This document shows, piece after piece, positions 61,218 through 64,000 of a stretch of DNA of 64,000 nucleotides. The notes below the pieces were generated by a model that was not told where the DNA came from, did no database searches, and saw nothing but the letters and a program-made list of their open reading frames with translations. The position numbers and the translations under genes are program-made. Source of the stretch: Deinococcus sp045062605 (GTDB taxonomy: Bacteria; Deinococcota; Deinococci; Deinococcales; Deinococcaceae); the NCBI RefSeq assembly GCF_045062605.1, contig NZ_JBJGDW010000015.1, forward strand, positions 1-64,000. The letters run 5' to 3'. Each line of letters begins with the position of its first letter. The first letter of the stretch is position 1.

Positions 61218-61595
61218 ATGAAAAAGTCCCTGATCCTGTCCGTCCTGCTGCTGTCGTTGCCCCTCGCCGCCTGCGCCCCGACTGCCCTCGTTGGCACTGC
61301 TGCGGGCGCGGCCCAGTCCACCCAGGCCAGCTACACGGCGGCGGCGGGTATGTTCATCCTGAAGAACGCTGATCCGGTTCCGGCGCTGAAGATCGTGCTG
61401 GTGCTGGACGGCGTGGCCACGACGGACCCGCGTTGCAAGGCCACCAGCGACGGCATTACGTCCTGCCGACTCGGCGACATTCCAGCCAATGGCATGACCG
61501 AGGCACTGGCCTTCACCGGCAAGATCGTGGGTGGCTCGATCACCTGGCGCACGCCGGAGGGCAAGCTGCGGGCGCTGCCGGTGGTCCCTCAGTAA
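61218..61595 (+). CDS. Small lipoprotein, 125 aa
   Basis: Signal MKKSLILSVLLLSLPLAAC with lipobox LAAC at Cys19. Mature part beta-rich (KIVLVLDGVATTDPRCKATS). Separate SD 38 nt after the previous stop. Might act as a spanin-type outer lipoprotein or be a lysogenic conversion factor; neither shown. Confidence 0.65.
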   Translation: MKKSLILSVLLLSLPLAACAPTALVGTAAGAAQSTQASYTAAAGMFILKNADPVPALKIVLVLDGVATTDPRCKATSDGITSCRLGDIPANGMTEALAFTGKIVGGSITWRTPEGKLRALPVVPQ

Positions 61596-61715
61596 CGGAC
61601 AACTCAGGCAATACGCTGCCCCCAGCTTCATGCTCTGGCCTGAGCAGGGGCTTCACCCTGCTTTAACTGACGCTGCTGTCAGAGCCACGCAAGCGCGCCA
61701 CCCATAACTTAACGA

Positions 61716-62072
61716 ATGCTGCATTCAACGCCTGGACGGCAGGGTCCACACATCGTTGCCCTTCTGTCACTGCTGGTGGCCGTGATCAGTCTGGCCAATG
61801 TCGTTCTCCTGTTGTCGGTCAGCGATTCAGAGATCGGCCACTCACTCCTGATCGCTGCTGTCTGCGCCGTGCTAACAACAGTCGGGTGGCGGCGACGAAT
61901 ACCATTTGTCGGTCAAGCGCTGAATGCAGCGTTACGCGTCCACCAAGGTCCGCTGCTGCTGGCTGTGGGTGTCTCTATGCCAATACTGGTGGGTCTGGGT
62001 CTGCCCTTCACGCTGACACTGGGGGCCGCCTGGGTGGCGTGCGTTCTGGTGATCATGATGATCGGCGATTAA
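61716..62072 (+). CDS. Four-TM membrane protein, 118 aa
   Basis: TAACTT 5 nt before the ATG suggests a leaderless transcript, so it may be expressed in the lysogen. TM segments about 13-35, 41-58, 75-93 and 96-116 (IVALLSLLVAVISLANVVLL). No family recognised. Terminator at 62086. Confidence 0.6.
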   Translation: MLHSTPGRQGPHIVALLSLLVAVISLANVVLLLSVSDSEIGHSLLIAAVCAVLTTVGWRRRIPFVGQALNAALRVHQGPLLLAVGVSMPILVGLGLPFTLTLGAAWVACVLVIMMIGD

Positions 62073-62085
62073 TTTCTTTCAGCAG

Positions 62086-62136
62086 AAAAGCCCCCACCTT
62101 CCTGCGCTCCTGGCGTGGGCGGGTGGGGGCTTTTTT
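62086..62136 (+). terminator. Strong terminator
   Basis: 13-bp arms AAAAGCCCCCACC/GGTGGGGGCTTTT with a 23-nt loop, then T run. Works in both directions. A likely right edge for the phage transcription unit. Confidence 0.85.
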
Positions 62137-62171
62137 CGTTCAGTCCTGCCCCCGCATGGCAGCATGAACCT

Positions 62172-62855
62172 ATGCCCAAAGGTTTCCCCATCACCGTCAC
62201 GCTGACGGCCCAGGAACTCAGTCGCGTCGAAGCTGCGCCCCGACAATACAAGCCGCACGAGCTGACCTGGATCCACCGCCGAGCCGCCGCGCAGGGCCAT
62301 GTGTGGACCGAAGAGGAATTGCGCGAGCGCGGCCTGCCGCTGTATTGGAGTAAAGCCTGGGTGGCTGAGCAGCTCGCCCAGGGGCACAGCCACGCCGAGA
62401 TTGCCATCAATGCGGGCGGCTACCAGGTGATGGCGGTCAGCCGACACGTCCGTCATGTGCACGGCTTCGAGTTCGTCCAACAGCTCAGCCCGCAGGAGCA
62501 ACAGGCGATCCGGCAACGTATTGCAGAGGGAGCCACACGGACACAGGTCATGCAGGAATTCAAATTAAGCGAGTTCGGCGCTGGTCGGTATTTTCAGATT
62601 GAGGGCGCGCTGAAGGAACTCGAGCTGCGTTTTATTCAGGAAGCGGACAGGCTCAGATGGCCAGCCTCACGGGAGGACGTCAGCCGGATTCTGTTTGAGG
62701 GCGTGAAGCACAGGGCGGACAACTGGGCCACCGAGCGGATCAAGAGGGGCTGGCTGCTCCGTGTCAAGCCCGGCGTCTATGACCTTGGGCCGCAGGCGCC
62801 CAGGCTGCCGGCACCAGGTGTGGAAGTTCATGCTCCGGAGAATGAGGAACTGTGA
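62172..62855 (+). CDS. Putative multi-HTH DNA-binding protein, 227 aa
   Basis: MPKGFPITVTLTAQELSRVE start. Helix-turn-helix-like segments: KAWVAEQLAQGHSHAEIAIN (about 67-90), IAEGATRTQVMQEFKLSEFG (about 116-140), and a C-terminal winged-helix shape (ATERIKRGWLLRVKPGVYDL). Not recognised. Could be a phage or host regulator at the junction. Confidence 0.55.
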   Translation: MPKGFPITVTLTAQELSRVEAAPRQYKPHELTWIHRRAAAQGHVWTEEELRERGLPLYWSKAWVAEQLAQGHSHAEIAINAGGYQVMAVSRHVRHVHGFEFVQQLSPQEQQAIRQRIAEGATRTQVMQEFKLSEFGAGRYFQIEGALKELELRFIQEADRLRWPASREDVSRILFEGVKHRADNWATERIKRGWLLRVKPGVYDLGPQAPRLPAPGVEVHAPENEEL

Positions 62856-62974
62856 GATTACTGTCAGGTTTTTCATGTAATCTGGACATGTGAACGGGGA
62901 GACACCCCGAGCACACCGCCCTACCCGGACGCACCGGTTCCTTATACCCTCCGGGGCGCCTACAGGAGAACACC

Positions 62975-63439
62975 ATGAAGAACAGCACCCAAGGCTTCAC
63001 CCTGATCGAACTCCTGATTGTCATTGCGATTATCGGAATCCTGGCCGCCGTGCTGATTCCCAACCTGCTGGGCGCCCGCAAGCGTGCGTACGACACCGCC
63101 GCTCAGGCCTGTGCGAAGAGCATTCAGACCGCGGAAGCCACGTACCAGATCGATCGTCAGGCCTACGTGGAAATCACCAAGGTCACGGGCACGGCAGACA
63201 ACCTTGTCCTGGGGGCTACCGACACCAGCGGCAAGGCCGTTACTACCGTTACGAACGCGGCTGCTCTCGAGGCTGGTCTGAACTCGGGCTGCGCCGACGC
63301 CAACATGGGCATCACTCCCACGATGACCAACGCTGCCGCTGGCGTCGCCGCCTCCTACAGCATCGTCGTGGCTGACAGCCGTGGCAAGAACAAGTTTACG
63401 GTCACGCCTGACGCGATGAAGAGCGCTCCTCAGCCTTAG
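62975..63439 (+). CDS. Type IV pilin-like protein
   Basis: 154 residues. Short leader MKNSTQG before the prepilin peptidase site, then FTLIELLIVIAIIGILAAVL with Glu5 of the mature form, and a globular C-terminal domain with two Cys. Exported and polymerised by type IV pilus machinery elsewhere in the genome. 119-nt leader with a CGGGG-AGACA-CCCCG hairpin; SD CAGGAGAACACC. Confidence 0.92.
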   Translation: MKNSTQGFTLIELLIVIAIIGILAAVLIPNLLGARKRAYDTAAQACAKSIQTAEATYQIDRQAYVEITKVTGTADNLVLGATDTSGKAVTTVTNAAALEAGLNSGCADANMGITPTMTNAAAGVAASYSIVVADSRGKNKFTVTPDAMKSAPQP

Positions 63440-63462
63440 TAATCTCTTGGCCCTCTTAGAGG

Positions 63463-63486
63463 AACCGCCCTTCGGGGCGGTTTTTT
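63463..63486 (+). terminator. Terminator of the first pilin gene
   Basis: AACCGCCC-TTCG-GGGCGGTT, UUCG tetraloop, T run. Confidence 0.9.
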
Positions 63487-63621
63487 GTTTATTGCATGAT
63501 GCCTCAGCTCTTTAACCTGCCCTGATGACCAGGGCGGGTTCTTTATGGTTCTATTCATCTGGAGAGGTAAGAACCATGTGAGGCCACCCACGTATCCTGG
63601 TGGTAAGGAGGTGATTCGTAA

Positions 63622-63993
63622 ATGGATCACGGGCCAAGCACACAACAGGGGTTTACGTTCATAGAACTTCTCATCGTCATCAGTGTCATTGGAATCCTCT
63701 CGGCGGTCCTGATCCCCAATGTGTTGAGCGCTCAATCACGGGGTTACGACGCAGTTGCTCAATCCTGTGCGCGTTCGATCACCACTGGAGAGGCCATTTA
63801 CTACATCGATTTCGGTTCCCATACGCCTAATCTTGCAGACCTGGATGGAACGAACGTTTGTAGTGACCCTCTCCTGGTTGTCACGAATCTCACTGCCGAC
63901 GTCAGCGGATACAAGTGGACTGTGACGCACCAGAAAGGCTCGCGCGTATTCACCGTCGAGCAGGGCGGGATGACCGCAGTCGCTCGCCCCTAA
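63622..63993 (+). CDS. Second type IV pilin-like protein
   Basis: 123 residues, complete (stop at 63991-63993). Strong SD AAGGAGGTGAT. Leader MDHGPSTQQG then FTFIELLIVISVIGILSAVL. It is a paralogue of the first pilin: both have RGYD/RAYD, a SCARSI/ACAKSI helix and the aligned C-terminal FTV segment. Separated from the first by its terminator and a 182-nt gap without a gene. Confidence 0.9.
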   Translation: MDHGPSTQQGFTFIELLIVISVIGILSAVLIPNVLSAQSRGYDAVAQSCARSITTGEAIYYIDFGSHTPNLADLDGTNVCSDPLLVVTNLTADVSGYKWTVTHQKGSRVFTVEQGGMTAVARP

Positions 63994-64000
63994 CGCTCCG

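Larger units (their letters stand above)
17662..62136. mobile_element. Siphovirus-type prophage (boundaries approximate)
   Basis: Begins with a tyrosine integrase pointing at tRNA-Val and contains every expected module: lysogeny switch, replication, terminase, portal, capsid, tail chaperone frameshift, tape measure, tail fibres, lysis. No obvious inactivating mutation in a core gene. The left end is set at the tRNA 3' end. The right end is a guess after the last phage-like membrane gene and its terminator; no duplicate of the tRNA 3' sequence was found by eye in 61-64 kb, and the gene at 62172 could belong to either side. Confidence 0.9.

Noticed and set aside
63520..63560. GGGCGGGTTCTTT as a copy of the sequence after tRNA-Val
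   Set aside because: Similarity is limited to a terminator-like GCGGGTT run with mismatches; too short and imperfect for an attachment core.

Overview
The window looks like a piece of a Deinococcus chromosome. It has high GC and several host genes with an extended -10 hexamer (TANNNT) only 6-7 nt before the start codon, the leaderless pattern known from Deinococcus. It also has short dispersed palindromic repeats and host genes typical of the genus. I assign the genus by inference; the species cannot be told from the sequence.

Host left flank (1-17,690): the 3' end of a secreted NPCBM/beta-helix protein, fumarase (fumC), an S9 peptidase, an M20 carboxypeptidase, a HerA-like ATPase, a PspC-domain protein, a stand-alone dsRNA-binding-domain protein, a HAD phosphatase, a YraN-like protein, a hydroxyacid-oxoacid transhydrogenase, YjbQ, purA, a GDPD lipoprotein, and a tRNA-Cys/tRNA-Val operon with promoter and terminator.

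Prophage (about 17.7 to about 62.1 kb): an apparently complete siphovirus-type prophage lies directly 3' of tRNA-Val. From left to right it carries: (i) a minus-strand integrase and lysogeny module made of a CI-like repressor whose S24 domain has lost its catalytic residues, a separate S24 peptidase without a DNA-binding domain, and a two-TM GAF-like protein; (ii) a divergent Cro-like gene with a leaderless promoter and 17-bp operators; (iii) a tightly overlapping early operon (excisionase-like and small proteins, DUF2303-like, BRO/KilAC antirepressor, ASCH protein, an initiator gene with an embedded iteron/AT-rich putative origin, DnaC-like loader, C5 methyltransferase, VRR-NUC nuclease, MazG-like); (iv) a late control region (promoter plus two tandem terminators); (v) terminase, portal, papain-like protease, scaffold, decoration and capsid genes; (vi) connector and tail genes with a -1 frameshift tail chaperone, a 2117-residue tape measure and an inverted SHOCT-domain gene; (vii) hub, collagen-like fibre and beta-helix tail proteins; (viii) holin-like, M23 endolysin and small lipoprotein genes.

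Right flank (about 62.1-64 kb): a DNA-binding-like protein and two tandem type IV pilin genes, probably host. I could not find a duplicate of the tRNA-Val 3' end on the right, so the exact right attachment site is unresolved.

Most striking: the phage beta-helix tail protein is colinear with the host secreted beta-helix protein at the left edge; the lysogeny switch separates DNA binding from S24 catalysis; scaffold and capsid share a leader ending ALARRD next to a papain-like protease; and the origin and late control regions have a lambda-like layout with unrelated proteins.
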